Shown here one piece after another: positions 37,427 through 47,900 of a stretch of 64,000 nt of DNA. The stretch is from Bacteroidota bacterium (GTDB lineage: Bacteria > Bacteroidota > Bacteroidia > Chitinophagales > Chitinophagaceae): assembly GCA_947487525.1 (NCBI GenBank), contig CANKWR010000003.1, positions 1 through 64,000 of the forward strand. The letters are read 5' to 3'. The notes below the pieces were generated by a model that saw only the letters and a program-made list of their open reading frames with translations, ran no database searches and had not been told where the DNA came from. The first letter of the stretch is position 1, and each line of letters opens with the position of its first letter. Made by a program: the position numbers and the translations under genes.

Positions 37427-38449
37427 ATGAAAAATTGGAAGGTTAAATTTTCAAGTGCGACAGTAACATTTGTATTAGATGGAAAATTCGCCGCTATTGA
37501 TAAAATGGTGGACAAATCACAGGCCATTTATATTACAGATGAAAATGTATATGCTTTACATCAAAAGCAATTCAAGGGTAAAAAAACCATTGTAATTCCT
37601 GCAGGGGAGGAGCATAAGCATCAAGCTACTGTGGACTTTATTATTGAAGCCTTACTCAATTTTGGTGCTAATAGACAAGCAGTATTAATTGGTGTAGGTG
37701 GTGGCGTAGTGACCGATATGGTGGGCTATGTTGCAGGAGTATACATGCGCGGGGTAGCAGTGGGTTTTGTGCCTACCACTATTTTAGCGATGGTAGATGC
37801 TGCGATTGGCGGTAAAAATGGCATTGATGTTGGATGGTATAAAAATATGGTAGGACTTATTCGTCAACCACAGTTTTTAGTATACGATTTAGATTTTCTA
37901 CAAAGTTTGCCAAAGCACCAATGGGAAAATGGTTTTGCTGAAATCATCAAGCATGCTGCCATTAAGGATGCGTCCATGATGAAGGAATTAGCTTTACATG
38001 ACATTGCCTATTATCAAAAAAATAAAAAAGCCTTGGCTGCATTGATTGAAAAAAATGTACAGCTTAAAGTAAAAGTGGTACAAAAAGATGAATTTGAAAA
38101 AGGAGATCGTAAGCTGCTTAATTTTGGACACACCCTAGGACATGCTATTGAAAATGAACATGCTTTATTACATGGTCATGCCATTAGTATTGGAATGGTG
38201 TATGCTGCTAAAATTTCGCAAGTATTACAGGGTTTTAACAGTGTTGGTTTATTGGTAGATACATTAAATAAATATGGCTTACCAACAGCCATGCATTTTG
38301 ATATTGATGCTGCTATGGAATTAATGCAACAAGATAAAAAAAATGCAAAAGCAGGTATGCAATATGTTTTGTTGAATAAAATAGGGAAAGCGGTATATGA
38401 AACGGTTCCTATGAAAACATTGTACAAATTAATAAAATTGTATTCCTAA
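37427..38449 (+). CDS. aroB: 3-dehydroquinate synthase
   Basis: IGVGGGVVTDMVGYVAGVYMRGV, AAIGGKNGID, LNFGHTLGHAIENE. Confidence 0.93.
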   Translation: MKNWKVKFSSATVTFVLDGKFAAIDKMVDKSQAIYITDENVYALHQKQFKGKKTIVIPAGEEHKHQATVDFIIEALLNFGANRQAVLIGVGGGVVTDMVGYVAGVYMRGVAVGFVPTTILAMVDAAIGGKNGIDVGWYKNMVGLIRQPQFLVYDLDFLQSLPKHQWENGFAEIIKHAAIKDASMMKELALHDIAYYQKNKKALAALIEKNVQLKVKVVQKDEFEKGDRKLLNFGHTLGHAIENEHALLHGHAISIGMVYAAKISQVLQGFNSVGLLVDTLNKYGLPTAMHFDIDAAMELMQQDKKNAKAGMQYVLLNKIGKAVYETVPMKTLYKLIKLYS

Positions 38450-38450
38450 G

Positions 38451-39758
38451 ATGATTGCAACAGTCTATCCTGGAAAGTTAACTGGAGCTCAAGTAGCCCC
38501 TGCAAGTAAAAGTAGCATGCAAAGAGCATGTGCAGCTGCTTTACTACATGTGGGTCAAACTACCATTTTGAATCCAGGACATTCCAATGATGATTTAGCA
38601 GCACTAGATGTGATACAGAAATTAGGTGCAGAGGTTGAAATTAATAATGCCTTAAATGAAAGGGGGTCAATCATTGTTGAATCCATTAAAGTAAATTCTA
38701 AAGGAGTGCATCCTATTGGACCTGAAATGAATTGTGGTGAAAGTGGTTTAGGAATTAGAATGTTTACGCCCATTGCTGCTTTAAGTAGTCAACCCATAAC
38801 CATCAATGGGAAGGGTAGTTTACTAAAACGCCCCATGCATTTTTTTGACGAAATTTTTCCTGCTTTAGGGGTTAAAATACAATCTCAAAATGGATTTTTA
38901 CCTATTCAGATACAAGGACCTTTACAAGCACCCAATAGTATAACAGTAGATGGGTCATTAAGTTCTCAATTTTTAACAGGGTTGTTGATGGCTTATGCTG
39001 CAAGTGATGCAAAGGAAGCAGTGATTAATGTAATGAATTTGAAAAGTAAACCCTATATCGATTTAACATTGTCAGTGTTAAACTCTTTTGGTTGGAAAGT
39101 GACCCATACCAATTACGAACAATTTTCTTTTTTACCACATGAGCCATTAAATGAAATTATTGAATATACTGTTGAAGGAGACTGGAGCGGTGCTGCTTTT
39201 TTATTGGTAGCCGGTGCCATTGCAGGACCGATCAAAGTAAAAGGATTACAAATGAATTCTACACAAGCGGATAAGGCGATAATGCATGCATTGCAAAGTG
39301 CGAATGTATCCATAGCCTTAGAAGCCGATGGTATTGAAATCGGATCAAATGATGGAACTGTATTGAGGGCTTTTGAATTTGATGCAACGGATTGTCCCGA
39401 TTTATTTCCGCCACTCGTTGCCTTTGCTTCGGTTTGTGTTGGGGTTTCTGAACTTAAAGGAGTGACTAGGTTAGCCCATAAAGAAAGTGATAGGGGATTA
39501 ACTTTGCAAACCGAGTTTGCAAAGTTGGGTATTCAAATTGATTTAGAAGGAGATATCATGAAAGTACATGGTGGCGGAGCAATTCAAAGTGCGGAAGTTT
39601 TTTCACAACATGACCATAGAATTGCCATGGCTTGTGGGGTGGCTGCTTTAAAGGCAAATGGGCCAGTCGTAATCACAGAAGCAGAGGCAATTCATAAATC
39701 TTACACTGATTTTTTCGAACATTTAAGACAATTGGGGGTAAAAGTGGATATTGTATAA
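38451..39758 (+). CDS. aroA: 3-phosphoshikimate 1-carboxyvinyltransferase
   Basis: PASKSSMQRACAAALL, NCGESGLGIRMFTPIAAL, DGSLSSQFLTGLLMA, HDHRIAMACGVAAL. Confidence 0.93.
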   Translation: MIATVYPGKLTGAQVAPASKSSMQRACAAALLHVGQTTILNPGHSNDDLAALDVIQKLGAEVEINNALNERGSIIVESIKVNSKGVHPIGPEMNCGESGLGIRMFTPIAALSSQPITINGKGSLLKRPMHFFDEIFPALGVKIQSQNGFLPIQIQGPLQAPNSITVDGSLSSQFLTGLLMAYAASDAKEAVINVMNLKSKPYIDLTLSVLNSFGWKVTHTNYEQFSFLPHEPLNEIIEYTVEGDWSGAAFLLVAGAIAGPIKVKGLQMNSTQADKAIMHALQSANVSIALEADGIEIGSNDGTVLRAFEFDATDCPDLFPPLVAFASVCVGVSELKGVTRLAHKESDRGLTLQTEFAKLGIQIDLEGDIMKVHGGGAIQSAEVFSQHDHRIAMACGVAALKANGPVVITEAEAIHKSYTDFFEHLRQLGVKVDIV

Positions 39759-39824
39759 AGGAAAAATTCAACTGGGTTTAAACTAGTTGGTATAAAATTC
39801 TTAACTTGTAATATTAAGATTAAC

Positions 39825-40820
39825 ATGAATAGTTTTGGAAATTTATTTAAAGTTCAAATTTTAGGCGAGTCACATGGTGCCTGTGTGGGTATTGTGATTG
39901 ATGGCTGTCCTGCAGGATTGAACTTAGTTCAAGCCGATTTTATAACGGATATGGAACGTCGTAAGGGCGGTAAGCAAAAGGGGACCACACCAAGACAGGA
40001 AGATGATATGCCCATTTTTAAATCGGGTTTATTCAATGATACAACTACAGGGGCGCCCATCACCATGTTATTTGAGAATAATAATACGCGAAGTGGGGAT
40101 TATGAAAAACAAAGAGCGGTCCCAAGACCAGGGCATTCAGATTTTACAGCACACCATAAATTTGGGGGCTTTGAGGATTACAGAGGGGGCGGACATTTTA
40201 GTGGGCGTTTAACGGCAGCTTTAGTAGGTGCAGGTGTGATTGCAAAAAAGATATTAAAGGATATTCAGGTTGATGCCCACATTGTAAGTATTGGTGGAGA
40301 AACGGATGTAGAAAAAGGAATACAAAAAGCAATAGATCAAAAAGACAGTGTCGGTGGTATTGTGGAATGTGTAGTAAAAGGGTTGCCAATTGGGCTTGGA
40401 GAACATTTCTTTGACTCAATAGAATCCCTAATCAGTCATGCGGTATTTGCCATTCCTGCCATTAGAGGAATTGAATTCGGAACAGGTTTTGCCGCCGCTG
40501 CGATGTTTGGGGTTGAGCACAATGATCCAATTGTAGATGCTTCAGGTAAAACAAAAACAAACCATGCAGGTGGTGTGGTAGGTGGCTATACCAATGGCAA
40601 TGACTTGGTTTTTAGGATTGCGGTAAAACCCACTTCTTCAACGCCAAAGGATCAAACAACCTGGAATTGGGAAACCAATGAACAGGAACTGTTTTCAGTA
40701 AAAGGAAGACACGATTTATGCATTGCATTAAGGGTACCCGTTGTTTTAGAAGCGGTGACTGCAATAGTGCTTGCTGATTTAATGATATTAGCACAAAAAA
40801 TACCAAGGGTTCTACGATAG
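39825..40820 (+). CDS. aroC: Chorismate synthase
   Basis: GESHGACVGIVIDGCPAG, RPGHSDFTAHHKFGGFEDYRGGGHFSGRLTAALV, GRHDLCIALRVPVVLEAVTAIVLAD. Confidence 0.94.
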   Translation: MNSFGNLFKVQILGESHGACVGIVIDGCPAGLNLVQADFITDMERRKGGKQKGTTPRQEDDMPIFKSGLFNDTTTGAPITMLFENNNTRSGDYEKQRAVPRPGHSDFTAHHKFGGFEDYRGGGHFSGRLTAALVGAGVIAKKILKDIQVDAHIVSIGGETDVEKGIQKAIDQKDSVGGIVECVVKGLPIGLGEHFFDSIESLISHAVFAIPAIRGIEFGTGFAAAAMFGVEHNDPIVDASGKTKTNHAGGVVGGYTNGNDLVFRIAVKPTSSTPKDQTTWNWETNEQELFSVKGRHDLCIALRVPVVLEAVTAIVLADLMILAQKIPRVLR

Positions 40821-40869
40821 AATTCTAAGAAATAATTCTTAAACGAAATAATTTAAAAAAAAGAAAAAA

Positions 40870-41175
40870 ATGGAAAGCGAATACATATATCACGTTACTA
40901 CTCAAACAGAGTGGGAGCAAGCAAAAATAGCAGGCGATTATACGCCCGTTGGATTCGATAAGGAGGGCTTTATTCATTGCTCAAATGAAGGTCAAGTTCC
41001 TGGCGTATTGGACCGTTTTTACAAAGGTAAAACCGGATTGGTGAAGTTGAAAATTGAAAAAGCAAAATTGGCAAGGCCATTATTATTCGAATTGGCAGCC
41101 GATTTAGATGAGTTATTTCCCCATATTTATGGTGCTTTAAATATAGATAGTGTTGTTGAAGTGTCTGTTATTTAA
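40870..41175 (+). CDS. DUF952-family protein
   Basis: YIYHVTTQTEWEQAKIAGDY, GFIHCSNEGQV, FPHIYGALN. Confidence 0.87.
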   Translation: MESEYIYHVTTQTEWEQAKIAGDYTPVGFDKEGFIHCSNEGQVPGVLDRFYKGKTGLVKLKIEKAKLARPLLFELAADLDELFPHIYGALNIDSVVEVSVI

Positions 41176-41267
41176 GCGTCATAAGCAGTTGGAAGGGTTG
41201 AATAAGCCTTTGAATTGTTAATATTTTTAATATTTTATTCTTAATTTTACCACAAATATCAAGTATT

Positions 41268-42554
41268 ATGAAAAAGTTATTATTTTTTTCAATGTTATTG
41301 ACCATCACGATGCAAGGGATGGCACAAGATTCAGCATTGATAAAGCAACCATCCATTGCCTTAAGATTGGGTTTGATGGATTTTAAAAAAACAGTTTATA
41401 CTGAAGGAACTACAAAATCAGCATTAGAATTTGGTATCCAATACATAGATGGTTGGACAAAGAAAATTGATTTTGTTTCTAATTTGAGCTTCTCTGCAAT
41501 GAAATATCCGTATTATCATTCTTTGCAAGTGCCCACTTCAAGTATTCATGAGCCATATGCTTCTATTGATTTTAATATCAATTACAAGTTATTGACCGAC
41601 GATCATACGATCGTACCTTATTTAACTGCTGGTATTGGTTTGGCAACAGACCATTTAAGCACTTTTACTTCCTATGCACCCTTTGGAGGCGGACTTCAAA
41701 TTAAAGCAGCACAAAATTCTTTTGTATACGTTCAAGCAACTTACCGTGCTGAGACTTCTTATTTAACTAAAACACACAATAATTATAGTGTTAGTTATGC
41801 ATTCCCATTAAAATTAAAGAATAAAAAAGCAGTTTTGCCTCCACCACCAGCACCTGTTGATACAGACAATGACGGGGTGGTAGATGCAAGTGATAAATGT
41901 CCAACACAAGCAGGAACTGCTAAATATGAAGGCTGTCCTGTACCAGATACGGACAAGGATGGTATTGATGATGATCATGACAAATGTCCAACACAAGCAG
42001 GAACTGCGAAGTATGATGGATGTCCAATTCCAGATACAGATAAGGATGGTGTGAATGATGAAGAGGATAAGTGTCCAACAGTGGCTGGATTAACACGTTA
42101 TAATGGATGTCCAATTCCAGATACGGATAAGGATGGCGTAAATGATGAAGAAGATAAGTGTCCAACTGAGCCTGGTATTGTAGCGAATCATGGTTGCATA
42201 GATATTCAACCATTGTTAAATGAAATTGCAAGCAATTTTAAATTCAAAACAGGTAAGTCAATCATCGCTAGCAAAAAATTAAATAAATTAGATGCTGCTA
42301 TTGCTGAATTGAACAAATACAAAAACATTAGTGTTAACATTATCGGTAATACGGATAACGTTGGTGCTAAGAAGTTAAATAAAAAATTATCTGAACGCAG
42401 AGCTGCAATAGTACATGCTTATTTAGTGAAAAAAGGAATTGAAGCAAACAGATTGGTTAAACAAGGTGACGCTGATAACAACCCTGTTTCAACAAACAAA
42501 ACTGCAAAGGGCAGGGCTGAAAATAGAAGAACAGACATGAAAGCGAAGTACTAA
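41268..42554 (+). CDS. OmpA-family outer membrane protein with thrombospondin type-3-like repeats
   Basis: Signal peptide, N-terminal barrel-like domain, DTDKDGVNDEEDKCP repeats, OmpA C-terminal domain. Confidence 0.9.
   Translation: MKKLLFFSMLLTITMQGMAQDSALIKQPSIALRLGLMDFKKTVYTEGTTKSALEFGIQYIDGWTKKIDFVSNLSFSAMKYPYYHSLQVPTSSIHEPYASIDFNINYKLLTDDHTIVPYLTAGIGLATDHLSTFTSYAPFGGGLQIKAAQNSFVYVQATYRAETSYLTKTHNNYSVSYAFPLKLKNKKAVLPPPPAPVDTDNDGVVDASDKCPTQAGTAKYEGCPVPDTDKDGIDDDHDKCPTQAGTAKYDGCPIPDTDKDGVNDEEDKCPTVAGLTRYNGCPIPDTDKDGVNDEEDKCPTEPGIVANHGCIDIQPLLNEIASNFKFKTGKSIIASKKLNKLDAAIAELNKYKNISVNIIGNTDNVGAKKLNKKLSERRAAIVHAYLVKKGIEANRLVKQGDADNNPVSTNKTAKGRAENRRTDMKAKY
41857..42201 (+). repeat. Four 87-nt (29-aa) Ca-binding-type DTDxDGxxDxxDKCP repeats
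   Basis: DTDNDGVVDASDKCPTQAGTAKYEGCPVP / DTDKDGIDDDHDKCPTQAGTAKYDGCPIP / DTDKDGVNDEEDKCPTVAGLTRYNGCPIP / DTDKDGVNDEEDKCPTEPGIVANHGC. Confidence 0.85.
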
Positions 42555-42575
42555 TATAAATTCGCTTACAACAAT

Positions 42576-42607
42576 AAAAAAGGCCTCTTTAAAGAGGCCT
42601 TTTTTAT
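42576..42607. terminator. Bidirectional intrinsic terminator
   Basis: TAAAAAAGGCCTCTTTAAAGAGGCCTTTTTA between convergent genes. Confidence 0.83.
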
Positions 42608-42681
42608 TGTTCATTGGGATAAGTTACTAGGATGTATTAAATGGAATGTGGTAATAAGGTTGTGGTTAATCGAGTGCGTGG

Positions 42682-43695
42682 TTAATAGATATTTACTTCC
42701 CTTTCTAATGCTACCTTAAATTTATTTGCCACTGAATGGATGATTTCTTCTGAGAAGTCAAATACTTCTTTGCCTGAGCGGATCCCATAACTTACAATCA
42801 CTAATGCTTGCTTTTCGTAGCATCCAACATTGCCTTTTTTTATTCCTTTCCAACCACAGGATTCAAGGAGCCATCCAGCTGCTATTTTATAGGAATCATC
42901 CGAAATGGGGTAAGCAATAATAGTAGGAAATTGTTCTTGAAGATGTTCATACTGGCTTTTTGATACAGCGGGGTTTTTAAAAAAGCTGCCTGCATTGCCA
43001 AGTATTTTAGGGTCGGGTAATTTTTGAGTTCTAATTTGCACAATGGCATTCGATACACTTTCTAAATTAGGGTGCTTAATTCCTTTTTCGTGCAACATAT
43101 CTCTTATAGCGCCGTAATCAGTTTTTAGTTGGGGTTGTTTTTGTAAAACAAATTGCACTTGAGTGATGATATATCGGTGGGTATATTCTTTGAATAGGCT
43201 GGTCCTATAACCAAATTTACATGCTTGCTTGGATAGCTGCACCCATTCCTTGGAAACGGTATCAAAAGCAGTTATTTGCTGAATGCATTCATGCACTTCA
43301 ACACCATAGGCGCCAATATTTTGGATGGGACTTGCCCCTACGGTACCTGGAATCAAACTTAAGTTTTCTAAGCCTCCCCATCCTTTATGCACGCAATAAC
43401 TTACAAAATGATGCCAATTTTCACCAGCACCCACTTCTAACACCACTTCGGTTGCGGATTCGTTTATTTTTTTGATACCGTTTATTTCCATTTTGGCGAC
43501 CAATCCTGGGTAGTTTTGGGTAAACAACACATTGGACCCGCTCCCTAATATCAATAAGGGTAAATTTTGTTCATGACACCATTCAATTGCATCCGTTACG
43601 TCCTCCTTATTTTTGATGACCGTAAAATATTTTGCTTGTTCTTCACTGGCAAAAAAATGAAAAGGCTGTAGGGAAATATTAGTATCTGTGTGCAT
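42682..43695 (-). CDS. murB: UDP-N-acetylmuramate dehydrogenase
   Basis: LPLLILGSGSNVLF, GLENLSLIPGTVGASPIQNIGAYGVE, GNAGSFFKNPAVS. Confidence 0.94.
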   Translation of the reverse strand: MHTDTNISLQPFHFFASEEQAKYFTVIKNKEDVTDAIEWCHEQNLPLLILGSGSNVLFTQNYPGLVAKMEINGIKKINESATEVVLEVGAGENWHHFVSYCVHKGWGGLENLSLIPGTVGASPIQNIGAYGVEVHECIQQITAFDTVSKEWVQLSKQACKFGYRTSLFKEYTHRYIITQVQFVLQKQPQLKTDYGAIRDMLHEKGIKHPNLESVSNAIVQIRTQKLPDPKILGNAGSFFKNPAVSKSQYEHLQEQFPTIIAYPISDDSYKIAAGWLLESCGWKGIKKGNVGCYEKQALVIVSYGIRSGKEVFDFSEEIIHSVANKFKVALEREVNIY

Positions 43696-43731
43696 GCTTT
43701 TGTATCGTAATTAAGGATAATGGATATTGTA

Positions 43732-46167
43732 TTAATTAGGGTCTACATCAATTATAATTTGAACCGTTTTATACCTTGGATGTGCTTGTATTAATTGTAC
43801 ATAATTATACAATTGTTTTTTTGCAATTTGTAATTGTACTGCTTGTGTAGCAATTTTTACACAAAGCTCCCAAATATATTTATTGCGCACCCTATTCACA
43901 AGGGGTTGTGCTGGCCCTAGAACGGTTCTTTGTATTTCGGGCGTGAGTGAGTGAAGATAATGATTGGCTGCTTCTTCAGCGATGGTATTGTCCTTATGTT
44001 TAAACAATATGCTCATTAATCTACTAAAAGGAGGGTAAGCAAATTGTTTTCGATTTTGAATTTCAAATTTATAAAATCCAAGGTAATCATGTTGTTGTAC
44101 CAATTGAACTATGGGGTGTTGCACTTGACTTACTTGAATAAGCACTTTACCATTGCTGTTTTTGCGTCCTGCTCTGCCACTTACTTGTTCCATCATTTGA
44201 AATGCACGTTCATTTACACGATACTGGTTAAAATTCAATAAACTATCTGCATCTACGATACCCACTAAATCAACATTTTCAAAATCCAACCCTTTAACCA
44301 CCATTTGGGTTCCCACCAATACATCTATTTGACCTTGTTCAAATTGTTGAATTAACTGGTCATGTTCATTTTTTCCTTTTACATTGTCAAAGTCCATTCG
44401 CGCAACCATGACACCAGGCAATGCTTGGTTTAATTTTTCCTCAATTTGCTCTGTGCCAAAGCTTTTTTGTTTAAAATGATTTTTACCACAAGCCTGACAT
44501 GCGGTTAAAATTGGGTAAGATGATCCGCAGTAATGACAGGAGAGTATATTTTTTTGTTTATGGTAGGTAAGTGTGACGTCACAGTGGGTACAATGGGGAA
44601 TCCATCCGCAGGTTTCACAAATCATATAGGCGGCATAGCCACGTCTATTTTGAAAAAGGATCACCTGTTTTTGTTGCTCGATTGTTTTTTTAATTTCAGC
44701 CAACAATAGGGGCGTTAAAATGGCGGTCCCAGAAGGCTGCTTTTTAGTATCAATAATTTGAATGCTAGGCAATACTCCTTTGCTGAATCGTTCAGTTAAA
44801 TGGGTATATCCGTATTTTTTATTTTCTGCATTGTAGAATGATTCAACGGAAGGGGTTGCTGACCCTAAAATTACTTTTGCGTTTATTTGATTTGCATAAT
44901 AAATGGCGGTATCCCTTGCTTGGTATCTTGGAGCAGGGTCCTGTTGTTTATAAGATCCATCATGTTCTTCATCAACAATAATAAGTGATAAATATTTGTA
45001 GGGAAGAAATAATGCAGAACGCGCGCCAAGTACAATTTTGATTTCCCCTGTTTTAACTTTATTCCATATTTCAACTCTTTCATTGGGGTTGAATTTGGAA
45101 TGGTAAATAGCAATTTTGTTTCCGAAATATTGTTTTAAACGACGAATCATTTGGGCTGTCAAGGCAATTTCAGGCAGCATATACAATGCTTGTTGCCCCT
45201 GTTCAATTAATTCATTAATGAGTGCAACATAAATTTGTGTTTTTCCGCTACCGGTAATTCCGTGTAATAAATGTACAGAATGGGTTTTTAATTGTGCTTT
45301 TACATCCTCCAATGCAATTTGTTGTTGGGCAGATAATTGATGCAACTGATCATTGCCAGTAAGTCCGTCATTTTTTAAACGGTCTATTTTTCGCTTTTCT
45401 GCTACTAAAACGCCTTTGTCAATGAGCGCTTTTAGTTGTGCATGGGAGGCCCCTGATTTTTCTAATATTGATTTTTGACTCACCTCCCCTTCGGTTTTTT
45501 CAAAATGCAAAAACGACAATAAAAGTGACAATTGCTTAGGAGCTCTAGTCCATTCATTAAGTAGTTGTTCTATTTTTTCTTCAGATCGATAGGCTTCGGC
45601 AAATTGAATAAAGGTTTCTTCTTTTACTTTGTATTTGTCAGTCATGTTTTCCTGAATGAAACAAACCCCTTTTTGTATGAGCTTATTGACAATGGGATAA
45701 ACCGATTTTCTGTCTAATAATTTCTGCACTTCTGTATGGCTCAGTTCTTTTTTTATTTGAAGTGCTTCGCAAAGTATATACTCCAAGTCATTTAATTGAT
45801 GGGAATCCATTTCATAATAGGCATTGTAAATGAATACGGACTCACTTGATATTTTTAAATGACTTGGTACTGCTGCTTGCATTACTTCCCCTTCGGTACA
45901 CATATAATACTGCGCCATCCACTCCCAAAGTGCTAATTGTGCTGGATAAACGATGGGTGCTTCGTCTAATATGGAAAGGATGGGCTTAGGGTTAAATGCG
46001 GATGGTTTATCGGTCAATAATTTCTTTACAATACCTGCGTACCTTTTATTGCTTCCTAACATGACTTCAACACGCATCCCAATCATTACCTGATCCAGCA
46101 TGCTTGATGGTATTTCCCAGGTATAATTTTTAGGCAGGGCTAAGGGTATAATGATTTCGGCGTACAT
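43732..46167 (-). CDS. priA: Primosomal protein N' (helicase)
   Basis: LLHGITGSGKTQIYV, IIVDEEHDGSYKQQDPAPRYQARD, zinc-binding CETCGWIPHCTHCDVTLTYHKQKNILSCHYCG. Confidence 0.95.
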   Translation of the reverse strand: MYAEIIIPLALPKNYTWEIPSSMLDQVMIGMRVEVMLGSNKRYAGIVKKLLTDKPSAFNPKPILSILDEAPIVYPAQLALWEWMAQYYMCTEGEVMQAAVPSHLKISSESVFIYNAYYEMDSHQLNDLEYILCEALQIKKELSHTEVQKLLDRKSVYPIVNKLIQKGVCFIQENMTDKYKVKEETFIQFAEAYRSEEKIEQLLNEWTRAPKQLSLLLSFLHFEKTEGEVSQKSILEKSGASHAQLKALIDKGVLVAEKRKIDRLKNDGLTGNDQLHQLSAQQQIALEDVKAQLKTHSVHLLHGITGSGKTQIYVALINELIEQGQQALYMLPEIALTAQMIRRLKQYFGNKIAIYHSKFNPNERVEIWNKVKTGEIKIVLGARSALFLPYKYLSLIIVDEEHDGSYKQQDPAPRYQARDTAIYYANQINAKVILGSATPSVESFYNAENKKYGYTHLTERFSKGVLPSIQIIDTKKQPSGTAILTPLLLAEIKKTIEQQKQVILFQNRRGYAAYMICETCGWIPHCTHCDVTLTYHKQKNILSCHYCGSSYPILTACQACGKNHFKQKSFGTEQIEEKLNQALPGVMVARMDFDNVKGKNEHDQLIQQFEQGQIDVLVGTQMVVKGLDFENVDLVGIVDADSLLNFNQYRVNERAFQMMEQVSGRAGRKNSNGKVLIQVSQVQHPIVQLVQQHDYLGFYKFEIQNRKQFAYPPFSRLMSILFKHKDNTIAEEAANHYLHSLTPEIQRTVLGPAQPLVNRVRNKYIWELCVKIATQAVQLQIAKKQLYNYVQLIQAHPRYKTVQIIIDVDPN

Positions 46168-46215
46168 AGGAGCGTTTGCAAAAATAAGCTATGCAATTGA
46201 GACTATTTTGATAAG

Positions 46216-46977
46216 TTATGCCGAAGGGTATGTTCTGTATCTCCTTAATCCTTCATCCATCATTTGATACACTTCATTTTTCAATTTTTCAATATCTTCT
46301 AGGCTATATTTTGATACATCAATAGCAGGTAAATACACCACTCTATTGGGACCGGGGGTTAGGCTAAAAACACTTTCATAATGCATTCGGTCAACTGCAT
46401 CAATCATTAATATGGGCTGAATAGGCACTTGCATTTCAATGGCTAATTTAAAGGCGCCATTATAAAATGATTTAAGGGGTTGTTCACTGGTCATGCTAAA
46501 TGTGCCTTCGGGAAAAATGAAAATTGAGCTGCGTTTATGCAATGCTGCTTTTAAATTTCTTAAACTTTTCGCTCTTTTTTCTGGGCTACTTCTGTCAACC
46601 AATATTACGGCTGCACGGTATACCCAACCAAAAATGGGAATTTTAGAAGATTCAAATTTCCCCAATGGTCGAATAGGTTGGTGTTTTAATTGGACAATGG
46701 GTGGGATGTCCATATAGGAATTATGGTTGGCTACAAAAATATGCGGCGTTTTGAAATCATGCGTTGATTCAAATATCTCCTTATGCCAAACACCTATAAA
46801 TAGATACCAAGTTTTTGCCCAATACCTGCATACTTTGTATATCCTTTTACTCAATTTAGCTTTGCCAAAAGGGAGTAAGAGTAGGAGCGCGATCGCTGAC
46901 AATATGGTTAGGATGGCAAATACGATGAGTGCGTAGATACAATAAATAGTTTGCAGAATTTTATAAATGGCTTTCAT
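46216..46977 (-). CDS. 1-acyl-sn-glycerol-3-phosphate acyltransferase (PlsC-like)
   Basis: FVANHNSYMDIP and FIFPEGTFS motifs. Confidence 0.9.
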   Translation of the reverse strand: MKAIYKILQTIYCIYALIVFAILTILSAIALLLLLPFGKAKLSKRIYKVCRYWAKTWYLFIGVWHKEIFESTHDFKTPHIFVANHNSYMDIPPIVQLKHQPIRPLGKFESSKIPIFGWVYRAAVILVDRSSPEKRAKSLRNLKAALHKRSSIFIFPEGTFSMTSEQPLKSFYNGAFKLAIEMQVPIQPILMIDAVDRMHYESVFSLTPGPNRVVYLPAIDVSKYSLEDIEKLKNEVYQMMDEGLRRYRTYPSA

Positions 46978-47067
46978 CTAGGCACTAATATAATAAAAAA
47001 GGCCCGATTGCCATAAAACAAGCCATCATTGCCGGGTTCACTCCATTTGGGGTTGCGATGAAAATGA

Positions 47068-47889
47068 TTAAATAACGTCTATCCGTATCGTAGGATCAAA
47101 GGACAAATCAACTGCGCTGTTTCCTTTTCGAAAGATCCCAAATAAGGAACTTCCTGATCCGCTCATGCTAGCATAAATAGCACTTTGCTGGTATAATTGA
47201 GCTTTTATTTCCGCCAAGGATGGATGCGCGATAAAAATAGGGGCTTCAAAATCATTGATCAATTCTTCCTTCCAAGTTTCAATAGGTTGAGCCACTATTG
47301 TTGCAACAGATTTTTGTTTTGCACCTGGGGTTAATTGCCCAAATGCCCATGGAGTAGAAATGTGTATTCCTGGATGAACCAATACAATGGTATAATCGGA
47401 TAAATTGCAAGGAGTAGGGGTTAAAATTTCACCTCTTCCTGTTGCATGACAGGCATTGTCATGGATAAAAAAGGGACAATCGCTTCCTAGTTGTGCAGCA
47501 TATGCAACTAATTGCGCTACAGACAATCCAATATTGAATTGTTGATTTAATAATTTTAAAACAGCTGAACCATCGCTAGAACCCCCACCTAAACCAGCAC
47601 CCATGGGGATATGCTTATGCAAGTGCATTTTTACAGCAGGAATGGAAGGAAAATCCTTTTTCAATAAATGATAGGCTTTAATGCAAAGGTTGTTGGATTC
47701 GTCCCCAGGAATGGCAAGCCCGGTATGTGAAAATTGAATATCAGTTGCAGTATGATGGCTGTGTACAATTTCAACCATGTCTTGCAAGGCAACTGGGTAA
47801 AATACGGTTTCTATTTCATGGTAACCATCGGCTCTTTTAGCAACAATGGATAAGCCTAAATTAATTTTACAATGGGGAAATGCAATCAT
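47068..47889 (-). CDS. ispE: 4-diphosphocytidyl-2-C-methyl-D-erythritol kinase
   Basis: CKINLGLSIVAKRADGYHEIETVFYP, PMGAGLGGGSSDGSAVL, SMSGSGSSLFGIF. Confidence 0.94.
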   Translation of the reverse strand: MIAFPHCKINLGLSIVAKRADGYHEIETVFYPVALQDMVEIVHSHHTATDIQFSHTGLAIPGDESNNLCIKAYHLLKKDFPSIPAVKMHLHKHIPMGAGLGGGSSDGSAVLKLLNQQFNIGLSVAQLVAYAAQLGSDCPFFIHDNACHATGRGEILTPTPCNLSDYTIVLVHPGIHISTPWAFGQLTPGAKQKSVATIVAQPIETWKEELINDFEAPIFIAHPSLAEIKAQLYQQSAIYASMSGSGSSLFGIFRKGNSAVDLSFDPTIRIDVI

Positions 47890-47900
47890 AGTTGAATGAG

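Noticed and set aside
41857-42201. Possible CRISPR-like or mobile repeat array
   Set aside because: In-frame 87-nt coding repeats of a DTDxDG motif with no variable spacers.
41920-42231. 103-aa minus-strand repetitive ORF
   Set aside because: Antisense of the thrombospondin-3-like repeats in the OmpA-family gene; repetitive only because the sense strand is.
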